Shown piece after piece: positions 34,185-44,783 of a DNA stretch of 64,000 nt; position 1 is the first letter of the stretch; each line of letters starts with the position of its first letter. The stretch comes from Conexibacter woesei DSM 14684. Its GTDB lineage: Bacteria; Actinomycetota; Thermoleophilia; Solirubrobacterales; Solirubrobacteraceae. The notes below the pieces were generated by a model, which was not told the origin of the DNA, ran no database searches, and saw nothing but the letters and a program-made list of their open reading frames with translations. The stretch is from positions 1,178,001-1,242,000 of the forward strand of contig NC_013739.1 of assembly GCF_000025265.1 (NCBI RefSeq). Direction: 5' to 3'. The position numbers were made by a program, and so were the translations under genes.

Positions 34185-34822
34185 TGGCTGAGCAGTCTTC
34201 GGCCGTGGCTCGGTACGGCCACGGCTCGCGCATCCCTGGCTGGGACGACGCGGTCGACCTGAGCAAGGACCCGGCGGTCATCCCCGACCCCGCTACGACG
34301 CCCGTCCCGGCCGAGCTGCGCACGCAGATCGAGGCCGCGATGGCGAAGTACCCGAACTTCCGCTCGGCCGCGATCCCGGCGCTGCACGCGGCGCAGGACC
34401 TGCACGGCTGGTGCTCGCCGGAGGCGATCGAGCAGGTCGCCTGCGTCATGCGCCTCACGCCCGGCTACCTGACCGCGGTCGCGACCTTCTACGACATGTT
34501 CGAGATGAAGCCGGTGGGCCGCCACCGCGTCTACGTCTGCACGAACATCTCGTGTTCGCTGCGCGGCGCCGACAGCGTGCTCGCGGCGGTCCAGGACGCG
34601 GCCGGCGACGACGCCGACTTCAACGTCCGTCCGTTCGAGTGCCTCGGCGCCTGCGACATCGCGCCGATGGCGTCGGTCAACGGCGAGTTCGTCGGCCCGC
34701 TCGACCTGGCCGACGCCGAGCAGCTCGTCGCGGACCTGAGAGAGGGCCGCGAGGTCCTGCCCGCCAAGCAGCTGTCCCGGCGCGCCTGCGCCGATCCAGG
34801 AGCGAAGGACGCCGACGCATGA
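34184..34822 (+). CDS. nuoE: NADH-quinone oxidoreductase subunit E
   Basis: 212 residues; thioredoxin-like fold binding the [2Fe-2S] cluster N1a with ligands in VCTNISC (CxxxxC) and ECLGAC (CxxxC). The ~35 residues at each end are longer than in short NuoE proteins. Part of the NADH dehydrogenase module with NuoF and NuoG. Overlaps nuoF (ATGA). Confidence 0.96.
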   Translation: MAEQSSAVARYGHGSRIPGWDDAVDLSKDPAVIPDPATTPVPAELRTQIEAAMAKYPNFRSAAIPALHAAQDLHGWCSPEAIEQVACVMRLTPGYLTAVATFYDMFEMKPVGRHRVYVCTNISCSLRGADSVLAAVQDAAGDDADFNVRPFECLGACDIAPMASVNGEFVGPLDLADAEQLVADLREGREVLPAKQLSRRACADPGAKDADA

Positions 34823-36129
34823 GCAAGCACATTCTGTTCGACCGCATCGACGAGCCCGGCCTCGACACGATCGAGGTCTACAAGGCGCGCGGCGGTTACC
34901 AGTCGCTGGAGAAGGCGCTCAGAATGACGCCCGAGGAGGTCCTCCAGAACCTGCTCGACTCCGGCCTGCGCGGCCGCGGCGGCGCCGGCTTCGCGATGGG
35001 CAAGAAGGTCTCCTTCCTGCCGAGAGGCTCGATGGACAAGTACCTCGTCTGCAACGCGGACGAGTCCGAGCCGGGGACCTTCAAGGACCGCGAGCTGATG
35101 CAGAAGTCGCCGCACATGCTGATCGAGGGCATGATCATCGCCGCCTACGCGGCGGGCGCGAACCGCTCCTTCATCTACATCCGCGGCGAGTACGAGCTGC
35201 AGGCGATGAAGCTGGAGGCCGCGCTCCACGAGGCGCGCGAGGCCGGCTACCTCGGGGAGAACATCCTCGGCTCCGACCACTCGCAGTCGCTGATCCTGCA
35301 CCGCGGCGCCGGCGCCTACATCTGCGGCGAGGAGACCGGCCTGCTCGACTCGCTCGAGGGCAAGCGCGGCAACCCGCGCCTGAAGCCGCCGTTTCCCGCC
35401 AACCAGGGCCTCTACCAGGGGCCGACGCTGATCAACAACGTCGAGACGCTCGCGACCGTCCCGCACATCATCAAGATGACGGGCGTCGAGTACGCGAAGC
35501 TCGGCGTCGAGAACTCCGCCGGCACGAAGCTGATCTCGATCTCGGGCAACGTCCAGCGCCCGGGCAACTACGAGATCGAGCTCGGCATGAAGTCGTACGA
35601 CATCGTCTACGGCCTCGCCGGCGGTCCCGAGCCCGGCCGCAGAGTCAAGTTCTGGTTCCCCGGCGGCTCCTCCTCGCCGGTGCTCAAGCCCGAGGACCTC
35701 GACCTGCCCTACGACTTCGACTCGATGGCGAAGGCCGGCTCGATGCTCGGCTCCGGCGCGATCATCGTCGTCGACGACTCGGTCCCCGTGATGGACGTCG
35801 CGCTGAAGCTGGCGAAGTTCTACAGACACGAGTCGTGCGGCAAGTGCACGCCGTGCCGCGAGGGCACGAACTGGACCGTGAAGATGCTGGAGCGCATCGA
35901 CAAGGGCGAGGGCACGCCGATGGACCTCGACATCATCGCCTCCGTCCAGGACCAGATCATGGGCAACTGCCTCTGCGTCCTCGGCGACGCGATGGCGATG
36001 CCGCTCTCCTCGATGGTCGCGAAGTTCCGCGACGAGTTCGAGGAGTACATGGAGGAGGCGCGCGTGCGCGCCGGCCTCGGTGCGCCGCCTGCCTCATCGC
36101 CGGTCGCGATCGCTGGAGCCGTCGCCTGA
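34819..36129 (+). CDS. nuoF: NADH-quinone oxidoreductase subunit F (NADH- and FMN-binding)
   Basis: 436 residues. 'GLRGRGGAGFAMGKK' binds NADH, 'NADESEPGTFKDR' and 'GAYICGEETGLLDSLEGKRGNPRLKPPFPA' form the FMN/NADH site, and 'ESCGKCTPCREG' with a later Cys (GNCLC) binds [4Fe-4S] N3. Accepts hydride from NADH. Overlaps nuoG at TGATG. Confidence 0.97.
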   Translation: MSKHILFDRIDEPGLDTIEVYKARGGYQSLEKALRMTPEEVLQNLLDSGLRGRGGAGFAMGKKVSFLPRGSMDKYLVCNADESEPGTFKDRELMQKSPHMLIEGMIIAAYAAGANRSFIYIRGEYELQAMKLEAALHEAREAGYLGENILGSDHSQSLILHRGAGAYICGEETGLLDSLEGKRGNPRLKPPFPANQGLYQGPTLINNVETLATVPHIIKMTGVEYAKLGVENSAGTKLISISGNVQRPGNYEIELGMKSYDIVYGLAGGPEPGRRVKFWFPGGSSSPVLKPEDLDLPYDFDSMAKAGSMLGSGAIIVVDDSVPVMDVALKLAKFYRHESCGKCTPCREGTNWTVKMLERIDKGEGTPMDLDIIASVQDQIMGNCLCVLGDAMAMPLSSMVAKFRDEFEEYMEEARVRAGLGAPPASSPVAIAGAVA

Positions 36130-38600
36130 TGCCCCGCCCCGAGAGAAGATTCGTCACGTTCTCGATCGACGGCCGCGAGGTCAGCGCGCCCGAGGGCGCG
36201 ATGCTGGTCGACGGCGCCAAGTACGGCGACGTCGAGATCCCCGTCTTCTGTTACGAGCCGAAGCTCGGCCAGCCGGTCGGCGCCTGCCGCATGTGCCTCG
36301 TCGAGATCGAGGGCATCCCGAAGCTGCAGACCGCCTGCTCGACCCCGGTCAAGGACGGCATGGTCGTCCACACGCAGACCGACCGCGTCAGAGAGGCGCA
36401 GAACTCGGTCGTCGAGTTCCTGCTCGTCAACCACCCGCTCGACTGCCCCGTCTGCGACAAGGGCGGCGAGTGCCCGCTGCAGGACATCACCTTCGGCTGG
36501 GGCCGCGGCGTCTCGCGGATGGTCGAGCCCAAGCGCCACTTCAAGAAGCCGCTGGAGCTGTCGCCGCTGATCGCGATCGACCGCGAGCGCTGCATCCTCT
36601 GCTACCGCTGCGTGCGCTTCTCGCAGGAGGTCAGCGAGGACTACCAGCTGATCCTCAACGAGCGCGGCGCCTCGTCGTTCGTCGGCACCTTCGACGGCCA
36701 CCCGTACGTCGCGCCGTTCAGCGGCAACATCATCGAGCTGTGCCCGGTCGGCGCGCTCACCTCGCAGGCGTACCGCTTCCGCGCGCGCCCGTGGGACATC
36801 GAGGGCTCCGGCTCGGTCTGCACGCACTGCCCCGCGCAGTGCAACGTCGAGTTCACCGTCCGCGACGAGCGCATCCTGCGCGTGCTCGCGCGCGACAACG
36901 AGGGCGTCGACGACGGCTGGCTGTGCGACAAGGGCCGTTTCGCCTACCAGGCGATCCACAGCGACGAGCGCGTCGTCGAGCCGCTCGTGCGCGACCCGCA
37001 GACGAACGAGCTGACGCCCGCCACGTGGGAGTACGCGCTCGACGTCGCCGCCGCCGGCCTCACCGCCGCCGGCTCCTCGGTCGGCGCGATCGCCGGCGGG
37101 ACGACGACCAACGAGGAGGGCTTCCTGCTCCAGCGCATCGTGCGCGAGGGCCTGAAGTCGCCGCACCTCGACTCCCGCTCCGGTGCGTCGGTGCCGCTGG
37201 AGACGCAGCAGGCGCTCGCCGCGCCGGCGCTGCAGGCGACGATCCCCGACCTCGAGTTCGCCCACACCGTGCTCGTGCTCGGGACCGACCCGATCGACGA
37301 CGTCGCCTCGCTCGACCTGCGGATCCGCAAGGGCGTGCGCCGCAACGGCGTCAGGCTCGCCGTCGCGACGAGCCGCCCGAGCGCGCTGGACCAGAACGCG
37401 AAGCTGTGGCTGCGCTACGCGCCCGGCGCCGAGCACGCCTTCGTCGCGGCGCTCGAAGCCGCGCTGACCGGCGCCGACGGTGTCGAGGCGCTCTGCGACG
37501 CGGCCGACGCCGACCCGAAGGCGCTCGCCGCGCTCGCCGCGCTGCTGAAGGACGGCGGCGAGGACGTCGTGATCCTGTGGAGCCAGCGGATCGGCGTCGC
37601 GCCGCTGCCGGCGCTGCTGAACGTCGCCGCCGCCCTCAGACTGGGCGAGCGCGACGGCGCCGGCCTGCTGGAGGTCCCGGTCGGCGGCAACGGCCGCGGC
37701 CTGCGCGAGATCGGCTTCCAGCCGAACGCCGGCCCCGGGCTCGCCGCCCCCGCGAAGGAGGGCAAGTCCGCGCGCGAGATCGCGACCGCGGCCGCCGCCG
37801 GCGAGCTGTCCGCGCTGTGGCTGCTGCACGCCGACCCCGTCCGCGACTTCGCCGACCGCCGCCTGTGGCAGCGCGCGCTGGAGCAGGCAGACGTCGTCGT
37901 CGCGCACGCCGCGCTGCTGACCGACGCGCTGCGCGAGACCGCGACCGTCGTCTTCCCGGCCGAGTCCTACGCCGAGAAGGAGGGCACGATCGTCAACCTC
38001 GACGGTCGCGTCCAGCGCCTGCGCCCCGCGATCGGCCGCCCCGGCGCCGTGCGCGCCGAGTGGCAGGTGCTCGCCGACGTCGCCAAGCGGCTCGGCCTCG
38101 ACCTCGACGTGCTGACGAACCCGATCGCGACGAGACAGCTCGTCGCGGCGGTGCCGTTCTACGCCGGTCTGACGCTCGAGGAGATCGGCGGCCGCGGCGT
38201 CCGCTGGCACGATCGCGACGCCGCCGCTGCCGCCCCGGCCGCGCCGGCCGGTCCGTTCGAGACGGGCGAGCCGCTGCCGGCGCCGAGACCGAACGGCGCG
38301 CTGCGGCTCGGCACCTACCGCTCGATCTGGGCCGCGCCCGAGGTCGAGGCGTCGCCCGCGCTGAAGTTTCTCGCCGCAAAGCAGCAGGCCGAGCTGTCGC
38401 CGGTCGACGCGGAGCGGCTGGGGCTGGAGAACGGCGAGCGCATCTCGGTCTCGACAGACGGCGCGAGCGTCCTCGCGAGCGTCTTCGTGCGCGGGAACGT
38501 CCCGGCCGGAACGATCTTCCTCGGTGAGGCGACCGCCGAGCAGTCCGCGACCGAGCTGCTGGGCGACGCGCCGCGGCTCGTGGAGGTCCGTCCCGCATGA
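36129..38600 (+). CDS. nuoG: NADH-quinone oxidoreductase subunit G
   Basis: 823 residues. N-terminal [2Fe-2S] N1b ([16 protein letters not shown] ... TACS), [4Fe-4S] N5 with His/Cys ligands ([14 protein letters not shown]), N4 (CILCYRC ... ELCPVG), then a molybdopterin-oxidoreductase-like domain. That domain begins CTHCPAQC and has a fourth Cys in WLCDKGRF, so the off-path cluster N7 is present, as in E. coli and Thermus but not in all bacteria. The C-terminal formate-dehydrogenase-like domain has lost cofactor function in this family. Confidence 0.95.
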   Translation: MPRPERRFVTFSIDGREVSAPEGAMLVDGAKYGDVEIPVFCYEPKLGQPVGACRMCLVEIEGIPKLQTACSTPVKDGMVVHTQTDRVREAQNSVVEFLLVNHPLDCPVCDKGGECPLQDITFGWGRGVSRMVEPKRHFKKPLELSPLIAIDRERCILCYRCVRFSQEVSEDYQLILNERGASSFVGTFDGHPYVAPFSGNIIELCPVGALTSQAYRFRARPWDIEGSGSVCTHCPAQCNVEFTVRDERILRVLARDNEGVDDGWLCDKGRFAYQAIHSDERVVEPLVRDPQTNELTPATWEYALDVAAAGLTAAGSSVGAIAGGTTTNEEGFLLQRIVREGLKSPHLDSRSGASVPLETQQALAAPALQATIPDLEFAHTVLVLGTDPIDDVASLDLRIRKGVRRNGVRLAVATSRPSALDQNAKLWLRYAPGAEHAFVAALEAALTGADGVEALCDAADADPKALAALAALLKDGGEDVVILWSQRIGVAPLPALLNVAAALRLGERDGAGLLEVPVGGNGRGLREIGFQPNAGPGLAAPAKEGKSAREIATAAAAGELSALWLLHADPVRDFADRRLWQRALEQADVVVAHAALLTDALRETATVVFPAESYAEKEGTIVNLDGRVQRLRPAIGRPGAVRAEWQVLADVAKRLGLDLDVLTNPIATRQLVAAVPFYAGLTLEEIGGRGVRWHDRDAAAAAPAAPAGPFETGEPLPAPRPNGALRLGTYRSIWAAPEVEASPALKFLAAKQQAELSPVDAERLGLENGERISVSTDGASVLASVFVRGNVPAGTIFLGEATAEQSATELLGDAPRLVEVRPA

Positions 38601-39643
38601 GCAGCGTGTTGGCCCCGCTGGCCCCGTTCGCGGAGGTCGGATTCGCCGAGTCCTGGTGGATCCAGATCATCAAGGCCGTCGTGATCTTCCTCGTCGGCTT
38701 CACGCTCGTGCCGCTCGCGCTGATGCTCGACCGCAAGCTGATGGGCCGCATGCAGATGCGCTACGGCCCCAACCGCGTCGGCCCGTTCGGCGCGCTGCAG
38801 CCGATGGCCGACATCGGCAAGCTGCTGTTCAAGCAGCAGTTCCGCCCGAGAACGTCGGTCGGCTTCCTGTTCGCCGTCGCGCCCGCGATCTCGATGGTCT
38901 GCGCCGCCGCCGCCTTTGCCGCGATCCCGTTCGGCGACACCGTCGACATCTTCGGCGCGAAGGTCGGCCTCTACGGCATAGACGTCTCGATCGGGATCCT
39001 CTACATCTTCGCGTGGAGCGCGCTGTCGGTCTACGGGCTGATGCTCGGCGGCTGGGCGTCCGGCTCGAAGTACTCGTTCCTCGGCGCGATGCGCTCCGCC
39101 GCGCAGCTGATCTCCTACGAGGTCTCGATGGGCCTCTCGCTGATCGGCGTCGTGATAACGGCCGGCACGCTGTCGCTGACCGGCATCGTCGAGGCACAGG
39201 CCGGAATGTGGTACATCATCCCGCAGTTCATCGGCTTCTGCATCTTCCTCGTCGCGGCGTTCGCCGAGACCGGCCGCCCGCCGTTCGACCTCTCCGAGGC
39301 CGACGCCGAGCTGGTCGGCGGCTACTCGACCGAGTACGGCGGCGGTCGCTTCGCGTCCTACTACGCGGCCGAGTACTTCCACATGGTGATCGCCTCCGCG
39401 ATCGCGGTGACGATGTTCTTCGGCGGCTGGATGCTGCCGTTCGGCATCGATCCGCCGCAGTGGGTCGACCCGATCGTCGTGCTCGTCAAGACGGTGCTCG
39501 TGATCTGCGTCTTCGTGTGGGCGCGCACGACCTTCCCGCGTCCGCGCTACGACCAGCTCATGTCGCTGGGCTGGAAGATCCTGCTTCCCCTGGCCACGGC
39601 CAACGCGCTCGTGACCGCAATCATCGTGGTGGTGACTCACTGA
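38597..39643 (+). CDS. nuoH: NADH-quinone oxidoreductase subunit H
   Basis: 348 residues with about eight membrane helices. Conserved quinone-channel motifs: '[33 protein letters not shown]', '[14 protein letters not shown]' and '[26 protein letters not shown]'. Connects the peripheral arm to the proton pumps. Overlaps nuoG (ATGA) and nuoI (TGATG). Confidence 0.97.
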   Translation: MSSVLAPLAPFAEVGFAESWWIQIIKAVVIFLVGFTLVPLALMLDRKLMGRMQMRYGPNRVGPFGALQPMADIGKLLFKQQFRPRTSVGFLFAVAPAISMVCAAAAFAAIPFGDTVDIFGAKVGLYGIDVSIGILYIFAWSALSVYGLMLGGWASGSKYSFLGAMRSAAQLISYEVSMGLSLIGVVITAGTLSLTGIVEAQAGMWYIIPQFIGFCIFLVAAFAETGRPPFDLSEADAELVGGYSTEYGGGRFASYYAAEYFHMVIASAIAVTMFFGGWMLPFGIDPPQWVDPIVVLVKTVLVICVFVWARTTFPRPRYDQLMSLGWKILLPLATANALVTAIIVVVTH

Positions 39644-40176
39644 TGGCCTGGAACCCCGGCGACGACGTCATCGCCGTTCAGCGCGCGCCGGAGCCCGGCG
39701 GCGCCGGCGGCGCGTACCGTGCGTTCGGCGAGACCCTGCGCGGACTCAAGACGACCTTCGGGCGGATGCTCGAGAAGCCGGTCGTGTACGAGTACCCGGA
39801 GGAGAAGGTGCCGGTCTACCCGCGCTTCCGCGGGCGCCACAAGCTCCATCGCTTCGAGGACTCGAAGCTGGAGAAGTGCGTCGGCTGCTCGCTCTGCGCC
39901 GCGGCCTGCCCGGCCGACTGCATTCGCGTGGTCGCCGCCGAGAACACGCCCGAGCACCGCGTCTCGGCCGGCGAGCGCTACGCCGCCGTGTACGAGATCA
40001 ACCTCTCGCGCTGCATCTTCTGCGGCTACTGCGAGGTCGCGTGCCCGTTCGACGCGATCACGATGGGTCACGACTACGAGATGTCGGACTACAACCGCGA
40101 CGACCTCATCTTCACGAAGGAGATGCTGCTCGCCGAGCCGCTCGAGCGCACGCCGCTGCGGACCGAGGACGAGTAG
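39643..40176 (+). CDS. nuoI: NADH-quinone oxidoreductase subunit I
   Basis: 177 residues with two [4Fe-4S] motifs, [15 protein letters not shown] (N6a) and [15 protein letters not shown] (N6b), which relay electrons towards N2. A basic N-terminal helix lies on the membrane. nuoJ starts 9 bases later. Confidence 0.97.
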   Translation: MAWNPGDDVIAVQRAPEPGGAGGAYRAFGETLRGLKTTFGRMLEKPVVYEYPEEKVPVYPRFRGRHKLHRFEDSKLEKCVGCSLCAAACPADCIRVVAAENTPEHRVSAGERYAAVYEINLSRCIFCGYCEVACPFDAITMGHDYEMSDYNRDDLIFTKEMLLAEPLERTPLRTEDE

Positions 40177-40185
40177 GCGGACGCC

Positions 40186-40920
40186 ATGGCGGAAGTCATC
40201 TTCTTCATCGCGGCGATCGGCGCCCTGTCAGGGGCGATCGGCGTCGTCGCGCTCAGAAATCCCTTCTACAGCGTGCTCGCGCTCGTCGGCCACCTGCTGT
40301 CGCTGTCGGCGCTGTTCCTGCTGCTGCGCGCGGAGTTCCTCGCCGCCGCGCAGGTGATCGTCTACGCCGGCGCCGTGACCGTGCTCTACGTCTTCGTCGT
40401 CTCCTACGTCGGCGACGGCACCGTGCCGCTCGGCCCGGGCGGCGCGAGACTGCGCAACGTCGCGATGCTGTTCGTCGGCATGCTGTTCGTCGAGCTGTGC
40501 ATCGCGCTGCTGGGCTCCGGCCTGAAGGCGATCGACGGCGAGGGCGCCCCGTACGTCCCCGGCTTCGGCACGCCTGAGTCGATCGGCGAGGCGCTGCTGA
40601 CGAAGTTCCTGCTGCCGTTCGAGCTGGCGTCGCTGCTGCTGCTCGTCGCCGCCGTCGGCGCGGTCATGCTCGCGCGTCGCCGCTCGGGCGGCCGCACGCT
40701 CGACGACACGCCGTACGTGCCCGGCCAGTACATCACTCCGCGCTCGCTCTTCAGCGGCACGATGGCCGAGGCGATCGGCCACCTGAGAGCGCCGGCCGAG
40801 GAGTCCAAGCCGGCCGCGAAGGCGGCAGAGCCGGAGACCGTTCCACCCGCGAGTTCCCCTGGCGCGACGGGCGACGAGGCCAGCCGTGGAACTCGCAATG
40901 CGCAGCACAAGGAGGCGTAG
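40186..40920 (+). CDS. nuoJ: NADH-quinone oxidoreductase subunit J
   Basis: 244 residues with five membrane helices ([46 protein letters not shown] and so on), with the conserved '[16 protein letters not shown]' pi-bulge helix. The C-terminal ~75 residues are a soluble Ala/Pro/Glu-rich extension not needed for the fold. nuoK begins 2 bases after the stop. Confidence 0.95.
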   Translation: MAEVIFFIAAIGALSGAIGVVALRNPFYSVLALVGHLLSLSALFLLLRAEFLAAAQVIVYAGAVTVLYVFVVSYVGDGTVPLGPGGARLRNVAMLFVGMLFVELCIALLGSGLKAIDGEGAPYVPGFGTPESIGEALLTKFLLPFELASLLLLVAAVGAVMLARRRSGGRTLDDTPYVPGQYITPRSLFSGTMAEAIGHLRAPAEESKPAAKAAEPETVPPASSPGATGDEASRGTRNAQHKEA

Positions 40921-40922
40921 AG

Positions 40923-41222
40923 ATGGCCCTCGGTTGGTATCTGGTCGTCTCCGCCCTGATCTTCTGCATCGGCGCGGGCGGCGTGCTGACGCGCCGCAAC
41001 CCGCTCGTGATCCTGCTCTGCCTGGAGCTGATGCTCAACGCGTCGAACCTCGCGCTGATCACGTTCTCGCGGATGCACGGGGACGCCGACGGTCAGGTCT
41101 TCGCGCTGATCGTGATGGTCGTCGCCGCATGTGAAGTCGCAGTCGGCCTCGGCATGATCGTGGCGATCTTCCGCCGCCGCCTGCCGATCGACGTGGATGA
41201 GCTGAAGGAGCTGCAAGGGTGA
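40923..41222 (+). CDS. nuoK: NADH-quinone oxidoreductase subunit K
   Basis: 99 residues, three membrane helices. '[26 protein letters not shown]' and '[19 protein letters not shown]' carry the two buried glutamates used in proton transfer. Overlaps nuoL by four bases. Confidence 0.96.
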   Translation: MALGWYLVVSALIFCIGAGGVLTRRNPLVILLCLELMLNASNLALITFSRMHGDADGQVFALIVMVVAACEVAVGLGMIVAIFRRRLPIDVDELKELQG

Positions 41223-43234
41223 GCACTACGACCTGGGGCTGGCTCGTCCTCGCCTTCCCGCTGGCGGGGACGATCATCATCGGCCTTGGCCACAAGCGGC
41301 TCGCGAGAGGACCGGCCGGCGCGATCGGCACGCTCGCGATCCTGCTCGCGTTCGTCTCCGCCGTCGGCGCGCTGCTGTCGCTGCAGGACCGCGACGAGCA
41401 CCACCGTCAGCTCGTCTCCTCGCTGTGGGACTACGCCGTCACCGGCTCGATCGACGCGAGACTGTCGATCCTCGTCGACCCGCTGTCCGTGTTCATGATG
41501 CTCGTGATCACCGGCGTCTCGACGCTGATCCACCTCTACTCCGTCAGCTACATGAAGAGCGACCGCGGCAACGCGCGCTACTTCGCGTACCTGAACTTCT
41601 TCGTCTTCTCGATGCTCGTGCTGGTGCTGGCGGCGAACTTCCTGCTGCTGATCGTCGGCTGGGCGTTCGTCGGCGCCGCGTCGTACCTGCTGATCTCGTT
41701 CTGGTACCGCCGCGAGACGGCGACCAAGGCCGGCATCAAGGCGTTCGTGATCAACGTCGTCGGCGACGTCGGGCTCGTGCTCGGCACGTTCTTCATCCTG
41801 CGCCACACCGGCACGCTCGACTTCCTCGGCACGTTCGAGGCGGTCGAGAACGGCGCGTTCGACTCGCACAACGGCGCGCTCGTCGCGGGCTGTCTGCTGC
41901 TGCTCGTCGGCGCGTTCGCGAAGTCCGCGCAGGTGCCGTTCCACACCTGGCTGCCGGACGCGATGGAGGGCCCGACGCCGGTCTCCTCGCTGATCCACGC
42001 GGCGACGATGGTGACCGCGGGCGTCTACCTGATCTCGCGCATGTTCCCGCTCTTCGAGGCCGCCCCCGCGGCGGCCGACGTCGGCGCGGTGGTCGGCTGC
42101 GCGACGCTGCTGATCGCGGGCACGATCGCGCTCACGCAGACCGACATCAAGCGCGTGATCGCGTACTCGACGATGTCGCAGATCGGCTACATGATCATGG
42201 GCGTCTCCGCCGGCGCCTACGCTGCGGGCCTCTTCCACCTCCTCACGCACGCCTTCTTCAAGGCGCTGCTGTTCATGGCGGCCGGCTCGATCATCGGCGC
42301 GATGGCGGGCGCGCAGTCGCTCGACAAGATGTCCGGCTTCAAGAGATCGATGCCGTTCACGTTCGGCTGCTTCGTCGTCGGCGGGCTCGCGCTCTCCGGC
42401 GTGCCGCCGTTCTCCGGCTTCTTCTCCAAGGACGAGATCCTCGCCTTCGTCGGCCACCGCGGCGGCTGGTTCAGCGTGATGTACGTCGTCGGCTACATCG
42501 GCGCGTTCCTGACCGGCATATACACGTGGCGGATGATCTTCCGCGCCTTCCTCGGCAGACCGTCGCCGGAGGCGGCCGAGCTGGAACACGGACACATCGC
42601 GCACGCCGAGTACCCGACCAACCCGGCCAACGGCGAGCGCGAGGACACCGAGGTCGGCTTCCCCGGCCCCGAGCACGTGATCGCCGAGCGCGAGATCCCG
42701 ATGAAGGTCGCGATGGGACTGCTGGCGGTCGGCGCGACGATACTCGGCGTCCTCCAGATACCGAACGTCACGCACGTGATCTCCTCCTTCCTGGAGCCGA
42801 CGTTCGAGTCGTCGAAGTACTTCCACGAGCACCCGAGCAACGGCTTCATCTACTTCGGCATGGCGCTCGGGACCGTCGTCGCGCTGCTCGGCATCGCCGT
42901 CGCGCACTACATCTACGTCCGCAAGCCCGGCACCGCTGCCGCGCTGCAGGCGCGCTTCCCGGCGCTGCACACGTTCCTGCTCAACAAGTGGTACTTCGAC
43001 GAGCTGATCGACTTCCTGATCGTGCGACCGTGGAAGGCCGCCGGCACGTTCGCCCGCACGACGTTCGAGCGGGTCGTGATCGACGGCGTCTTCGTCGGCG
43101 GCACGACCGGGATCGTCAAGGCCGGCTCGCAGGCCGTCCGCGCGATCCAGACCGGCTTCCTGCGCTACTACGCGGCGCTGCTGCTGCTCGGCGGCGCGGC
43201 CGTCGTCCTGTACTTCCTGATCGCGAGCACGTGA
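41219..43234 (+). CDS. nuoL: NADH-quinone oxidoreductase subunit L
   Basis: 671 residues, antiporter-like proton pump with about 16 helices. Motifs '[37 protein letters not shown]', '[30 protein letters not shown]' and '[17 protein letters not shown]' are typical. The long amphipathic lateral helix follows, and the final '[20 protein letters not shown]' anchors it. Start GTG overlaps nuoK. Confidence 0.97.
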   Translation: MSTTTWGWLVLAFPLAGTIIIGLGHKRLARGPAGAIGTLAILLAFVSAVGALLSLQDRDEHHRQLVSSLWDYAVTGSIDARLSILVDPLSVFMMLVITGVSTLIHLYSVSYMKSDRGNARYFAYLNFFVFSMLVLVLAANFLLLIVGWAFVGAASYLLISFWYRRETATKAGIKAFVINVVGDVGLVLGTFFILRHTGTLDFLGTFEAVENGAFDSHNGALVAGCLLLLVGAFAKSAQVPFHTWLPDAMEGPTPVSSLIHAATMVTAGVYLISRMFPLFEAAPAAADVGAVVGCATLLIAGTIALTQTDIKRVIAYSTMSQIGYMIMGVSAGAYAAGLFHLLTHAFFKALLFMAAGSIIGAMAGAQSLDKMSGFKRSMPFTFGCFVVGGLALSGVPPFSGFFSKDEILAFVGHRGGWFSVMYVVGYIGAFLTGIYTWRMIFRAFLGRPSPEAAELEHGHIAHAEYPTNPANGEREDTEVGFPGPEHVIAEREIPMKVAMGLLAVGATILGVLQIPNVTHVISSFLEPTFESSKYFHEHPSNGFIYFGMALGTVVALLGIAVAHYIYVRKPGTAAALQARFPALHTFLLNKWYFDELIDFLIVRPWKAAGTFARTTFERVVIDGVFVGGTTGIVKAGSQAVRAIQTGFLRYYAALLLLGGAAVVLYFLIAST

Positions 43235-43244
43235 GGCGCCGCTG

Positions 43245-44783
43245 ATGACCCTTTCGATCCTCATCTGGCTGCCGCTCGTCGTCGCCGTCCTCGGCGGGAT
43301 CGTCGGCGGCAAGCTCGCGCCGAAGCTCTCGATCCTCGGCGCGCTCGCGACGCTCGGCATCGCGATCTCGTTCGTCGTCCGCTTCAAGACCGGCCAGGAC
43401 GGCCTCCAGTTCGTCACCGACGAGGCGTGGATCTCCGAGCTGGGGATCACCTACAAGCTCGGCGTCGACGGCCTCAACGTGCTCCTGCTGCTGCTCGCGA
43501 CGTTCCTGTTCGCGATCGCGGCGATCTTCGCCAGCCTCAGAGAGTGGGAGCGGCCCGGGCTGTTCTTCTTCTGGTTCGGCGTCGCCGAGACGGCAGTGCT
43601 CGGCGCCTTCGTCGCGCAAGACCTGATCCTGTTCGTCGCCTTCTTCGACCTGATGCTGATCCCGTTCTACTTCCTGACCGGGATCTGGGGCTCGGGCGAC
43701 CACGAGACCCGCGTCCGCGGCACGCAGAAGCTCGTGATCTACACGCTCGTCGGCTCGCTGCTGATGCTCGTCGCCGCGATCGCGACGGGCGTGCTCGCCT
43801 CCCAGCAGCACGACACCGAGCTGACGTTCTCGATCTCGGCGCTCCAGCAGCTGCCGCTCTCCGACGGCTCGCAGGACTGGATCTTCCTCTGCTTCGCCGC
43901 CGCCTTCCTCGTGAAGATGCCGGCGTTCCCGCTGCACGGCTGGCTGCCCGACGGCTACAAGGCGATGCCGCTGCCGGCGCTCGCCGTCTTCTCCGGCGTG
44001 CTGTCGAAGGTCGCCGCGTACGGCTTCCTGCGGATCGTGCTGCCGGTCTTCCCGGACGCCTCGGTCCACTTCCAGGAGCTGCTGCTGCTGATCGCGCTCG
44101 CGTCGATCCTGTACGGCTCGGTGATGGCGTTCTCGGCGCAGAACGTGCGCCTCGTCGTCGCCTACTCGTCGGTCGCGCAGATGGGCTTCATCACGCTCGG
44201 GATCTTCGCGCTGAACGAGGACGGGGCGCAGGGCGCGCTGCTGCAGATGGTCAACCACGGCCTCGTGACGGCGCCGCTGTTCTTCATCGTCGCGCTGCTG
44301 GCCGCACGCGCCGGCGGCTCGGAGGAGATGAAGGACATGGGCGGGATCGCGTTCCGCGCGCCGGTGCTCGCGACGCTCTTCCTGATCGTCTCGCTCGCGA
44401 CGCTCGCGATGCCCGGCTCGGCCAACTTCGTCGGCGAGTTCCTGATCCTGCTCGGCGTCTTCGAGGCGAAGCCCGCGTTCGCGTTCTTCGCGTCGATCGG
44501 CGTGGCGCTCGCCGCGGTCTACATGCTGCGGGCGTTCATCAAGGCGATGCACAACCGCGTCAACCCGTCGACCGACTCGCGCGAGGTGACGTTCCGCGAC
44601 CTCGCCGTGCTGGTGCCGTCGGTGATCGTCATCATCGCGCTCGCGCTCTACCCGCAGTTCGGGCTCAAGCGCTCCGAGCGGGGGACGCAGGAGAGCGTCG
44701 CGCAGGTGCAGGAGAAGACCGGCCAGCTGACCGCCTCCGGCGCCGAAGCGGCCACCAGATCGTCTGAGGAGCACACGCCATGA
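43245..44783 (+). CDS. nuoM: NADH-quinone oxidoreductase subunit M
   Basis: 512 residues, antiporter-like proton pump with about 14 helices: 'LILFVAFFDLMLIPFYFLTGIWGSG', 'KMPAFPLHGWLPDGYKAMPLPALAVFSGVLSKVAAYG' and 'QMVNHGLVTAPLFFIVALLAAR'. A soluble C-terminal tail of about 40 residues is polar. It starts 10 bases after nuoL and overlaps nuoN. Confidence 0.96.
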   Translation: MTLSILIWLPLVVAVLGGIVGGKLAPKLSILGALATLGIAISFVVRFKTGQDGLQFVTDEAWISELGITYKLGVDGLNVLLLLLATFLFAIAAIFASLREWERPGLFFFWFGVAETAVLGAFVAQDLILFVAFFDLMLIPFYFLTGIWGSGDHETRVRGTQKLVIYTLVGSLLMLVAAIATGVLASQQHDTELTFSISALQQLPLSDGSQDWIFLCFAAAFLVKMPAFPLHGWLPDGYKAMPLPALAVFSGVLSKVAAYGFLRIVLPVFPDASVHFQELLLLIALASILYGSVMAFSAQNVRLVVAYSSVAQMGFITLGIFALNEDGAQGALLQMVNHGLVTAPLFFIVALLAARAGGSEEMKDMGGIAFRAPVLATLFLIVSLATLAMPGSANFVGEFLILLGVFEAKPAFAFFASIGVALAAVYMLRAFIKAMHNRVNPSTDSREVTFRDLAVLVPSVIVIIALALYPQFGLKRSERGTQESVAQVQEKTGQLTASGAEAATRSSEEHTP

